Of a stretch of DNA of 17,980 nt, positions 1 to 6,145 are shown one piece after another. How positions within the stretch are numbered: the stretch's first letter is position 1; each line of letters opens with the position of its first letter. Location: NCBI GenBank assembly GCA_027327685.1, contig DAHVYL010000002.1, forward strand, positions 1 to 17,980, written 5' to 3'. This DNA comes from Candidatus Woesebacteria bacterium. Its GTDB lineage: Bacteria > Patescibacteriota > Microgenomatia > UBA8517. A model generated the notes under the pieces. The model made no database searches. It was not told the origin of the DNA and was given only the letters and a program-made list of their open reading frames with translations. Made by a program: the position numbers and the translations under genes.

Positions 1-910
1 GGCCAGACCTATCCATTGGATCAAAAATCTTTCTGTTTTTGCCGCGATATTTCTATCCGGATATTTCTTTGATAAAGCCTATCTGACAAAGACAGTCTGG
101 GCATTCATTGCCTTCTGTTTCACAACCTCGGCGACTTACATCATCAATGATATTTTTGATAGGAAAGCAGACCGTTTGCATCCTACGAAAAGATTCCGAC
201 CGATTGCCTCAGGGTCTCTTCCTGTACCGCTTGCTGTTTTGGAAGCTTTGGCCTTAATATTTGCCGCAATCGTAACTGCCTCAATCGGACAATTGGATCC
301 AATCTTTCTGACAATAATCATAATTTATTTAATTCTCCAGTTTTTTTATAGTTTGGTACTCAAAAACATTGCCACTCTTGATATCATCCTTATCGCAACA
401 GGCTTTGTTCTGAGAGTTTACGCCGGAGCTTTCGTCATTAATGCCCATCTTTCGGTTTGGTTTCTTCTCTGTATAATTTCGGTCGCACTTTTCCTGGCAT
501 CGGGCAAAAGAAGGGCGGAGCTTAACATTGTTCAGGACACGGGCGGCCTAACCAGAAAAAGTCTCGGGAGTTACAAAAAAGATCTGTTAAATTCATACGT
601 GACCATGTTTGGAAATGCTTCCTGGATGTCTTGGTCTCTTTTTACTTTTTTTGAAAGCCCGCGCACTTCTCCGCCTTTCTGGATAATACTGGCAGAGCTG
701 TCCAGGACAACTACAATAGGTAAACTTTTAATGTTTACCATTCCAGTCACTATTTTTGGAATAATGAGATATGAATCACTTATCTTTCAAGGAAAGAGCG
801 AGACTCCGGAAAAACTCCTTCTGACGGACAAAGCCCTGATTGTGGCAGTTTTTCTTTGGGTAATTCTGGTTTACTGGGTTTTGTATAGCGGTATTTCCAT
901 CGTCCAATAA
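1..910 (+). CDS. UbiA-family prenyltransferase, decaprenyl-phosphate phosphoribosyltransferase-like (5' partial)
   Basis: Membrane enzyme that probably transfers phosphoribose from PRPP to a polyprenyl phosphate, the first step towards polyprenyl-phosphate pentose donors for cell-surface glycans. The frame is open from base 2, giving about 302 visible residues and ending at TAA 908-910. The family is usually about 290-305 aa, so only a few N-terminal residues are missing. The UbiA aspartate motif NDIFDRKAD is encoded at 146-172 and is followed by RPIASG. A second conserved region (LDIILIATGFVLRVYAGA) is at about 377-430. The SGKRRAEL stretch is typical of the Rv3806c-like subgroup rather than of quinone-pathway UbiA. 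Several hydrophobic helices cover the rest. A TTG at 176 is in frame but lies after the first motif and is not the start. It converges with the PEGA gene, 3 bp away. Family call is firm; substrate is inferred. Confidence 0.82.
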   Translation, partial: ARPIHWIKNLSVFAAIFLSGYFFDKAYLTKTVWAFIAFCFTTSATYIINDIFDRKADRLHPTKRFRPIASGSLPVPLAVLEALALIFAAIVTASIGQLDPIFLTIIIIYLILQFFYSLVLKNIATLDIILIATGFVLRVYAGAFVINAHLSVWFLLCIISVALFLASGKRRAELNIVQDTGGLTRKSLGSYKKDLLNSYVTMFGNASWMSWSLFTFFESPRTSPPFWIILAELSRTTTIGKLLMFTIPVTIFGIMRYESLIFQGKSETPEKLLLTDKALIVAVFLWVILVYWVLYSGISIVQ

Positions 911-913
911 TTT

Positions 914-1783
914 CTACTTTGCTACTGCGCTAACTGTGGCGTAATCTCCGGATATCCATCCGACAATTCCGGATGGTAATCCTGATTTTGTTGCTTCATA
1001 CTGAATCTGGATCCAACCCGTTGCTACGTCCGTATCAAGATAGGGAAAGCTTTCTCCGGGTTTCACCTGAGCGATTTCTTCTCCGCCGACACCCGGTTCC
1101 GAACGGACTCTCAAATATCCTGTAGGGGTATCTAAGATTTCGACAATTTTAACCGTCCCTTGAGATTTATCGCCCGGAGAAGAATCCTGGCCACCCCCTC
1201 TTCCCAATTTTCCATAAAATGTCAGTCTGTAACCAACCAAGGTTTGTATCGTCATTGAAAAATCCGAATATTCCGGAGACTTAATCGTAATTGTATGTTT
1301 TGCGGGAGCAATTGCCGAGACATTATATGGAGAAAAACCCCTCGAGACCCCGTCGATTAAAACTTGAGCATTGTCCGGTTGGGAAATCGCCACAAGTCCT
1401 GCAGTCCGGGACCCCGTTTTCTCAAAGGAAATCACATATCCGGACGAGCTATCCTCACTCATCCCAAAATTCCTACCCACAACCGTTTCTATGCCGGGTG
1501 CCAGGGTGAGCGATGTTTCAAATGGAATAAGATTTTCACTGGACCCCTTGGGAACCAGTCTCAAAAGTATAGTTCCCGCTTTAAAAGAACCTTTATAGGG
1601 AGTTTCACCTACCAAAGAGCCGTTAATGAAAACCGAAGCTTCCGGGGTGGTTTCTATCCTTATTCCGCCGGGTTTAGGACTAAAACTGCCTGCCAAAAAA
1701 AGTCCTGTCAAAACCATGGTTGTCAGGGAAAAAATGATGATTATAATGTCCCTGATCGCTTTCAGTGTGTCAGAGTGTAGCAC
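914..1783 (-). CDS. Membrane-anchored protein with two PEGA domains and a C-terminal SH3-like domain
   Basis: Probable extracytoplasmic envelope protein of unknown exact role. Residues ~10-32 form one transmembrane helix or uncleaved signal anchor. Residues ~39-105 hold a PEGA-type repeat (VFINGSLVGETPYKG) and ~128-190 a second (QVLIDGVSRGFSPY). Residues ~208-285 look like a bacterial SH3 domain (GYLRVRSEPG ... GWISGDYA), a fold that often binds cell wall. PEGA domains are found in surface proteins. The stop is TAG at 914-916. The longest frame starts at GTG 1781-1783, with no Shine-Dalgarno. However, a plausible promoter (-10 at 1774-1779) lies downstream of that GTG, so the true start may be later, for example the CTG at 1763-1765, which would give MKAIRD before the helix. 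Domain call is good; start is uncertain. Confidence 0.82.
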   Translation of the reverse strand: MLHSDTLKAIRDIIIIIFSLTTMVLTGLFLAGSFSPKPGGIRIETTPEASVFINGSLVGETPYKGSFKAGTILLRLVPKGSSENLIPFETSLTLAPGIETVVGRNFGMSEDSSSGYVISFEKTGSRTAGLVAISQPDNAQVLIDGVSRGFSPYNVSAIAPAKHTITIKSPEYSDFSMTIQTLVGYRLTFYGKLGRGGGQDSSPGDKSQGTVKIVEILDTPTGYLRVRSEPGVGGEEIAQVKPGESFPYLDTDVATGWIQIQYEATKSGLPSGIVGWISGDYATVSAVAK

Positions 1784-1803
1784 ATGGTAAACCCAGTGGT
1801 AAA
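1774..1803 (-). promoter_or_regulatory. Candidate promoter of the PEGA/SH3 gene
   Basis: Minus-strand -35 TTTACC (1798-1803), 18-bp spacer, and -10 TACACT (1774-1779) preceded by TGC, an extended -10. The layout matches other promoters in this window. It overlaps the first codons of the longest annotated frame, so it conflicts with the GTG start at 1783. Confidence 0.4.
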
Positions 1804-1809
1804 CAAAGC

Positions 1810-1839
1810 TTGGTCATTTCCCGAGCCAGATGATAAAAT
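1810..1839 (+). promoter_or_regulatory. Promoter of tRNA-Cys
   Basis: -35 TTGGTC (1810-1815), 18-bp spacer, and -10 TAAAAT (1834-1839) with an extended TGA at 1831-1833. The predicted transcription start is at about 1846, only a few bases before the mature tRNA 5' end at 1849. Confidence 0.65.
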
Positions 1840-1848
1840 ACAGGCATT

Positions 1849-1920
1849 GGCCACGTGGTGAAGAGGAAACACGGCTGTCTGCAAAACAGCTATGCACCAG
1901 TTCGATTCTGGTCGTGGCCT
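1849..1920 (+). tRNA. tRNA-Cys (anticodon GCA)
   Basis: A full cloverleaf can be folded by eye. The acceptor stem is GGCCACG (1849-1855) with CGTGGCC (1913-1919). The D stem is GTG/CAC (1858-1860, 1870-1872). The anticodon stem is GCTGT/ACAGC (1874-1878, 1886-1890), with loop CTGCAAA and anticodon GCA at 1881-1883. The T stem is ACCAG/CTGGT (1896-1900, 1908-1912), with a TTCGATT loop. The discriminator base is U73 at 1920, the identity base expected for cysteine tRNA. The 3' CCA is not encoded, so CCA-adding enzyme is needed. Confidence 0.96.
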
Positions 1921-1941
1921 CAAAATTCTAAACCTCCAAAC

Positions 1942-1971
1942 TTGACATTTGGGCTTTTCATACTGTAGAAT
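1942..1971 (+). promoter_or_regulatory. Promoter of the M23 peptidase gene
   Basis: Perfect -35 TTGACA (1942-1947), 18-bp spacer, and -10 TAGAAT (1966-1971, five of six to consensus). The predicted transcription start is at about 1978, where an in-frame TTG codon lies. It is the strongest promoter-like sequence seen in the window. Confidence 0.7.
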
Positions 1972-1980
1972 TGCGACTTG

Positions 1981-2003
1981 TCCCGCACAAAGCGGGATTT
2001 TTT
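1981..2003 (+). terminator. Terminator-like hairpin with T6 tract in the M23 leader
   Basis: TCCCGC (1981-1986), loop ACAAA, and GCGGGA (1992-1997) form a perfect 6-bp GC-rich stem. Six T residues follow (1998-2003). It has the form of an intrinsic terminator, but it lies only a few bases after the predicted start site of the promoter at 1942-1971 and before the M23 ATG at 2017. It may end tRNA-Cys transcription, attenuate the peptidase mRNA, or act as a 5' stabilising hairpin. Confidence 0.6.
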
Positions 2004-2016
2004 ATGCCTGCCCGCT

Positions 2017-2691
2017 ATGAGAAAAATTAATGTTGAGTTGCCCAAGTATCGCCTCCAGCTTGACGTAAAACTGGTCAAGAGGCGAAAGCCTCTGCTGGAA
2101 AAGTCCATTCTTCCCGACCCCTCCGTAGTCAGAAGGAAATATAGAAAAGGAAGCTTCCCGGGAAGGCTTGCCCGATACTTTGCTGACCACAAAAATATAA
2201 GCAAAATTATGGCCAGATACTTTGCCGTGATTGCTATTGCGGCTACATTCATTCCCCAAACTGGCGTAGCCCAGGCACAAGGATCGGAAAATATAGTCAT
2301 CGCGTCCCAAACAAACCTCACAACCGAAAAAAGTATGATTTATCCCGTTACTCAGATAAAAATCAATCAGGGCTACAGTGTTTTTCACAGAGGACTGGAT
2401 TTCGGAGGGCGCGTAGGAACACCTATCAGGCCCATCATGGCTGGCGTTGTTGCATACGCCGGATGGGACCGCACAGGCTATGGAAATCTTATCGTCCTGG
2501 AACACAAAAACGGTGTTGAATCATACTACGCTCATTTGTCTAAGATCGAAGTAAAGACGGGTCAAAACGTCGGTACGGACACGGAAATCGGGAAAATGGG
2601 TGCAACGGGGCGTGCCACCGGATCACACCTTCATCTTGAAGTTTACCAAAACGACATCCCTCTCAATCCCCTGACGGTCTTGAGCAGATAA
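2017..2691 (+). CDS. Membrane-anchored M23 (LytM-type) metallopeptidase
   Basis: Zinc endopeptidase expected to cut peptide cross-links in peptidoglycan outside the membrane. With the ATG at 2017 the protein is 224 aa. Residues 1-64 are unusually rich in Lys/Arg and probably cytoplasmic. Residues ~65-88 form a hydrophobic anchor or signal segment. The M23 domain spans ~105-224. All expected active-site motifs are visible: HRGLD (H124, D128), YAHL (H173) and HLH (H204, H206). The protein therefore looks catalytically complete. An in-frame TTG at 1978 lies 6 nt after the -10 box and could be a leaderless start adding 13 residues, but those codons run through the hairpin at 1981-1997, so I prefer 2017. 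No Shine-Dalgarno is visible. The gene ends 1 bp from the convergent glycosylase gene. Confidence 0.88.
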   Translation: MRKINVELPKYRLQLDVKLVKRRKPLLEKSILPDPSVVRRKYRKGSFPGRLARYFADHKNISKIMARYFAVIAIAATFIPQTGVAQAQGSENIVIASQTNLTTEKSMIYPVTQIKINQGYSVFHRGLDFGGRVGTPIRPIMAGVVAYAGWDRTGYGNLIVLEHKNGVESYYAHLSKIEVKTGQNVGTDTEIGKMGATGRATGSHLHLEVYQNDIPLNPLTVLSR

Positions 2692-2692
2692 A

Positions 2693-3289
2693 CTATCTGT
2701 TTTCCAAAGACCTCCACAGGTACCACGACGCAACGGTTCTATAGGGAGACCAATTTTTAAGGGCAAACCCGGCAGAGCCGATCTTGTCAAATTTCTTCCC
2801 TGTCACTTTTTCAAACCCGTTTTTAACTCCAAGATCATCTACCGGAAAAATATCAGGCCTGCCCAAGGAAAACATTAGAAACATATCCGCGGTCCAGGTT
2901 CCTATCCCCTTAACCGCCACTAATTCTTTTTTGACTTCCTCATCCGACAACCTGCCCAGACTCATAACCCTCAACTCATTATTCATTATTCTTGTTGATA
3001 AATCCTTTATGTACTTTATTTTGGCAAATGAAAGCCCGGCAGTTCGAAGTTGGACACCGGAAAGAGCCAATATAATCTCGGGGCTGATATCTCCCTTGCA
3101 CAAATCTTTTACCCTGCCAAAAATTGTGGAGGCTGCCTTCCCCGAAAGCTGCTGGTTTACTATAGCCTCGAGAAGATCTCTAAAGTACCGCTGTCTCGGA
3201 CTCTTTTTAATTGTACAGTGTCCCCACTTTTTAATCAGGGGTGCAATGTCTTTATCTTTCAGGAGAAATTTTTCGGCTTCCCGCCACAT
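2693..3289 (-). CDS. HhH-GPD DNA glycosylase, AlkA / 3-methyladenine DNA glycosylase II type
   Basis: Base-excision repair enzyme of 198 aa that probably removes alkylated purines such as 3-methyladenine. The helix-hairpin-helix is seen as VKGIGTWTAD (residues ~126-135). It is followed by PVDDLG, where D152 aligns with the catalytic aspartate of AlkA/MAG. The NQQLSGKAA stretch near residue 45 is also typical. No FeS-cluster cysteines are present at the C-terminus, which argues against EndoIII/MutY. The ATG at 3287-3289 overlaps the groEL stop in TGATG, so the gene is very probably translated from the groESL mRNA and coupled to heat-shock expression. The lineage-specific substrate is not known from sequence. 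Confidence 0.88.
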   Translation of the reverse strand: MWREAEKFLLKDKDIAPLIKKWGHCTIKKSPRQRYFRDLLEAIVNQQLSGKAASTIFGRVKDLCKGDISPEIILALSGVQLRTAGLSFAKIKYIKDLSTRIMNNELRVMSLGRLSDEEVKKELVAVKGIGTWTADMFLMFSLGRPDIFPVDDLGVKNGFEKVTGKKFDKIGSAGFALKNWSPYRTVASWYLWRSLENR

Positions 3290-4917
3290 CAGTAGTCCAT
3301 TCCACCCATGCCTCCCGCGGGGAGTGCCGGTTCTTTCTTTTCTTCGGGGATATCCGTAATCAATCCTTCGGTCGTGAGAACCATCATGGCAACACTTGCT
3401 GCATTTTGGAGTGCGCTTCTTGTAACTTTGACGGGATCAATTATTCCCATTTTGGTCATTGAGCCGTATTCTCCGGTAAGTGCATTGTAGCCGAAATCCG
3501 TATCGTTTTTGGCAAGCACCTTTTTCAATACTTCATCCCCGTCTTCGCCTGCATTTTTAGCAAGCCACTTAAGGGGTTCTTCAAGAGCCTCCTTGACTAT
3601 ATCAACACCGATCTGTTCGTCACCTTTTTCAACTTTAATATTTTTGATAACACCCGCTGCTCTCAAAAAAGCCGTTTCTCCTCCGGGAACGATTCCTTCC
3701 TCGATCGCCGCTTTCGTGGCCCCCACTGCGTCTTTTACTCTTTCTTTTTTGTCATTCAACTCAACCTCGGTTGCCGCGCCAACATTTATTTGTGCCACTC
3801 CCCCTGCAAGTTTAGCCAATCTTTCCTCAAATTTTTCCTTATCGAAATCACTGTCCGACGCACTAATCTGTTTTTTGATCGAGGAAATCCTGGCATCAAT
3901 TGCCGATTTTTCTCCCTTTCCACCAATAACTCTTGCGTTATCTTTGTCTGCCCAAACCTTATCTGCCTGGCCAAGGTCGGTAACTTCAATTGATTCAAAG
4001 GTGCGGCCGGTGTCTTCACTAATAACTGTTCCGCCGGTTAGAATTGCCACATCCTCCAACATCTCTTTACGCCTGTCGCCAAAGCCTGGTGCTTTGATTG
4101 CCAAGACATTAAAAGTGCCCCTCAATTTATTGACGACCAGTGTAGCCAGAGCCTCACCATCAATTTCGTCGGCAATAATTACAAGGTTTTTTGAAACTTT
4201 GACAAACTTTTCCAAGAAAGGAAGAAGCTCCTGGATTGAAGAAATCTTTTTGTCCGTCAAAAGAATGTACGGCGCTTCAATCTCTGCTTCCATTTTGTCG
4301 GGATTGGTGACAAAGTAAGCCGATGCATAACCCCTGTCAAATTCCATTCCCTCTTTGTATTCAATATCGATCGTTAAACCCTTTCCCTCCTCAACCGTAA
4401 CCACTCCGTCGCGGCCGACTTTATCCAAAGCCTCGGCAATTTTGGCTCCAATTGCTTCGTCACCGGCCGAAATTGTTGCAACTTGGGCAATTTCCTCCTG
4501 ATTATTAATTGGTTTTGCCATCTTTTTGAGCTCGGTTATCACTGCCTCAACTGCTTTTTCAATACCTTTTTTAACAATCATGGGGTTGGCGCCGGCATTA
4601 ATCTTGGCCATTCCTTTCTGAGTCATCACCTGAGCAAGAAGTGTTGACGTGGTTGTCCCGTCTCCGGCATTATCGTTGGTTTTGCTGGCAGCCTCTTTTA
4701 CAAGCTGTGCGCCCATGTTTTCAAAGGGGTCGGGAAGATCAATTTCCTTGGCAACCGATACTCCATCATGAACTATGTTCGGCGCTCCCCACTTTTTATC
4801 CAACGCAATGTTCCTGCCCTTGGGACCAAGGGTTGTTACCACCGCTTTGGCAACAATGTCTATCCCATTGAGCAAGGACTGTCTTGCTTCATCAGAAAAT
4901 TTTAGTTGTTTTGACAT
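3289..4917 (-). CDS. groL: Chaperonin GroEL
   Basis: ATP-driven 60-kDa chaperonin that forms the double-ring folding cage with GroES. The length is 542 aa from the ATG at 4915-4917 ([12 protein letters not shown]), normal for the family. A longer TTG-type frame to 4932 adds five residues (MVLSF) not seen in GroEL and is rejected. Family signatures include LGPKGRN near residue 30, [12 protein letters not shown] with the catalytic aspartate near residue 87, and a typical GGxGGMDY C-terminal tail. It lies 27 bp downstream of groES and shares one base with the next gene through TGATG. No Shine-Dalgarno is seen in the 27-bp gap. Confidence 0.98.
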   Translation of the reverse strand: MSKQLKFSDEARQSLLNGIDIVAKAVVTTLGPKGRNIALDKKWGAPNIVHDGVSVAKEIDLPDPFENMGAQLVKEAASKTNDNAGDGTTTSTLLAQVMTQKGMAKINAGANPMIVKKGIEKAVEAVITELKKMAKPINNQEEIAQVATISAGDEAIGAKIAEALDKVGRDGVVTVEEGKGLTIDIEYKEGMEFDRGYASAYFVTNPDKMEAEIEAPYILLTDKKISSIQELLPFLEKFVKVSKNLVIIADEIDGEALATLVVNKLRGTFNVLAIKAPGFGDRRKEMLEDVAILTGGTVISEDTGRTFESIEVTDLGQADKVWADKDNARVIGGKGEKSAIDARISSIKKQISASDSDFDKEKFEERLAKLAGGVAQINVGAATEVELNDKKERVKDAVGATKAAIEEGIVPGGETAFLRAAGVIKNIKVEKGDEQIGVDIVKEALEEPLKWLAKNAGEDGDEVLKKVLAKNDTDFGYNALTGEYGSMTKMGIIDPVKVTRSALQNAASVAMMVLTTEGLITDIPEEKKEPALPAGGMGGMDY

Positions 4918-4944
4918 AAATGATAGAACCAAATTGTAGATATC

Positions 4945-5241
4945 TTAGATCTCTACAGCCAAGACATCTTCAAACTTTACAAACAAGTACTCCTTTCCTC
5001 CAATTTTTACCTCATTTCCCCCCCACTTTTTATAGAAAACAATTTCATTCTCTTTTGCCGGAGATTCAGTTTTTTGACCGTCTTGTAAGACTGAGGCGCC
5101 AATTGCAATCACTTTTCCTTTCTGTGGTTTTTCACTAATTGTATCGGGAAGATAAATCCCGGAGGCCGTTTTAGTTTCCGCCTCCAAAGGTTCAATTAAA
5201 AGATATCCTGCTGCCGGTTTTAAATTCAATTTTGTTGACAT
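4945..5241 (-). CDS. groS: Co-chaperonin GroES
   Basis: Heptameric lid of the GroEL cage. The length is 98 aa from the ATG at 5239-5241 (MSTKLNLKPAAGYLL). The family usually has about 95-100 aa. The mobile-loop region is TASGIYLP, followed by EKPQKGKVIAIG; the C-terminal part has VFYKKWGGNEVKIGGKEYLFVKFEDVLAV, normal for GroES. An in-frame TTG at 5245-5247 lies 6 nt after the -10 box and could be a leaderless start adding two residues. A CIRCE-like operator lies directly upstream, predicting repression by HrcA and induction by heat or protein stress. The first gene of the probable unit groES-groEL-DNA glycosylase. Confidence 0.97.
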   Translation of the reverse strand: MSTKLNLKPAAGYLLIEPLEAETKTASGIYLPDTISEKPQKGKVIAIGASVLQDGQKTESPAKENEIVFYKKWGGNEVKIGGKEYLFVKFEDVLAVEI

Positions 5242-5248
5242 ACTCAAT

Positions 5249-5275
5249 TTAGCATTCTAAGCCAATGAGTGCTAT
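5249..5275 (-). promoter_or_regulatory. CIRCE operator (HrcA binding site) of groESL
   Basis: On the plus strand the site reads TTAGCATTC (5249-5257), a 9-bp spacer, then GAGTGCTAT (5267-5275). The CIRCE consensus is TTAGCACTC-N9-GAGTGCTAA, so 16 of 18 arm positions match and the spacer is exact. The site lies 7 bp upstream of the groES ATG and covers the predicted -10 box, as expected for a repressor that blocks RNA polymerase. Confidence 0.88.
5254..5259 (-). promoter_or_regulatory. Predicted -10 box of groESL
   Basis: TAGAAT on the minus strand, five of six to consensus and identical to the -10 of the M23 gene. It is embedded in one CIRCE arm and the spacer. A -35 at the usual 18-bp distance is weak (TTCGTA). 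Transcription would start at about 5247, leaving a leader of only a few bases. Confidence 0.5.
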
Positions 5276-5284
5276 TTTACGAAC

Positions 5285-6145
5285 TCAACCGGCTTCTGTC
5301 AAGAGCATTTTTTCTATTATTTTTTTACTCAAGTCATTCGGATGGAAAATTGCACGCGTAGGCTTAACCACTTCTCTGGTAATTTTTGATCTCATATAAA
5401 AATGTTGAATTTTATAGGCAAGGGATTCTATTGGGTTTAGGTTTCCAAGTTTCGTATATAATGTACTATCCTCAATCGGTCTCAAATCAACTGCATTGGG
5501 CCAATAGTTAAATGCCCACTTGTTTTTCTGCAAGAAACGTTCATACGTTTTCTTTTTATTAACAAGCGGAACTATTTGCAAAATTTCGTGCGCGGTATAG
5601 AAATTTCTCTCCCTTTTGCTCCATCCAAGATCGCTTTCATCAAGCCAAATATTTAAACAGAGTCTGTCTTTCTGTTTTAAACTGCGGGGGTCTCTTAAAG
5701 GCAAACCCAAAAGTCTGAGAATCAAATAAACCATTATCCTCGTTGTCCAAAGTCTCCCTTTTTTGGTAATGATGATTATGTCTATATCGCTTCCCTCCTC
5801 CGCATTTTTCATTGCCAATGAACCGCTTAAGCCGACCATTCTCACGGTCGGAACCAAGGCAATAATTTTGGAGGCCTTCTCGGCAATTTTGATTTTCTTT
5901 TGGGAAAATCTTTTTCTGGACTCCCGCTTGTAGACCAGGGAGCTATTTCTATCGACAAAATAAAGGCCGTTTTTGTAGGCAACCTTTACCTTTACCTCAG
6001 GCGGATTTTTAGAAGTCCACTTAATAAGTTCCGAAAAGGTCAACGGATACTCAAAAATATCATGATAAAAAACAGAAAAAACTTCAGGAGAGGTTAGGCC
6101 TCTCCCCGATAGTTTCTTTGAAGCAAATTCATGCAAAACAGGCAT
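5285..6145 (-). CDS. Nucleotidyltransferase-fold protein
   Basis: A 286-aa protein. Residues ~104-126 carry the nucleotidyltransferase signature: GS at 108-109, then SDID with D120 and D122 as likely metal ligands (GSx9-10DxD pattern), in a hydrophobic strand. Residues ~15-75 resemble a winged-helix or other small N-terminal domain; the C-terminal half has helical Arg/Lys-rich segments. Such proteins transfer a nucleotide to a protein, RNA or small molecule, but the substrate cannot be read here. No adjacent HEPN gene is present, so a MNT/HEPN toxin-antitoxin pair is not supported. The ATG at 6143-6145 overlaps the stop of the upstream binding-protein gene as TAATG, suggesting coupled translation. 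It ends 9 bp before the CIRCE element. Confidence 0.8.
   Translation of the reverse strand: MPVLHEFASKKLSGRGLTSPEVFSVFYHDIFEYPLTFSELIKWTSKNPPEVKVKVAYKNGLYFVDRNSSLVYKRESRKRFSQKKIKIAEKASKIIALVPTVRMVGLSGSLAMKNAEEGSDIDIIIITKKGRLWTTRIMVYLILRLLGLPLRDPRSLKQKDRLCLNIWLDESDLGWSKRERNFYTAHEILQIVPLVNKKKTYERFLQKNKWAFNYWPNAVDLRPIEDSTLYTKLGNLNPIESLAYKIQHFYMRSKITREVVKPTRAIFHPNDLSKKIIEKMLLTEAG

Noticed and set aside
176..178. TTG as the start of the UbiA-family gene
   Set aside because: It lies just after the catalytic NDIFDRKAD motif; the frame is open upstream to base 2 and encodes the expected N-terminal helix.
3509..4318. A 269-codon open frame opposite groEL, plus shorter ones on the same strand
   Set aside because: It is an antisense shadow of a highly biased coding sequence. 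The translation is Ser/Leu/Pro-rich low-complexity, with no domain, promoter or start signal; groEL on the other strand is certain.
6087..6105. Hairpin GGAGAGG/CCTCTCC as a terminator
   Set aside because: It is inside the nucleotidyltransferase coding region and has no T tract on either side in the needed position.
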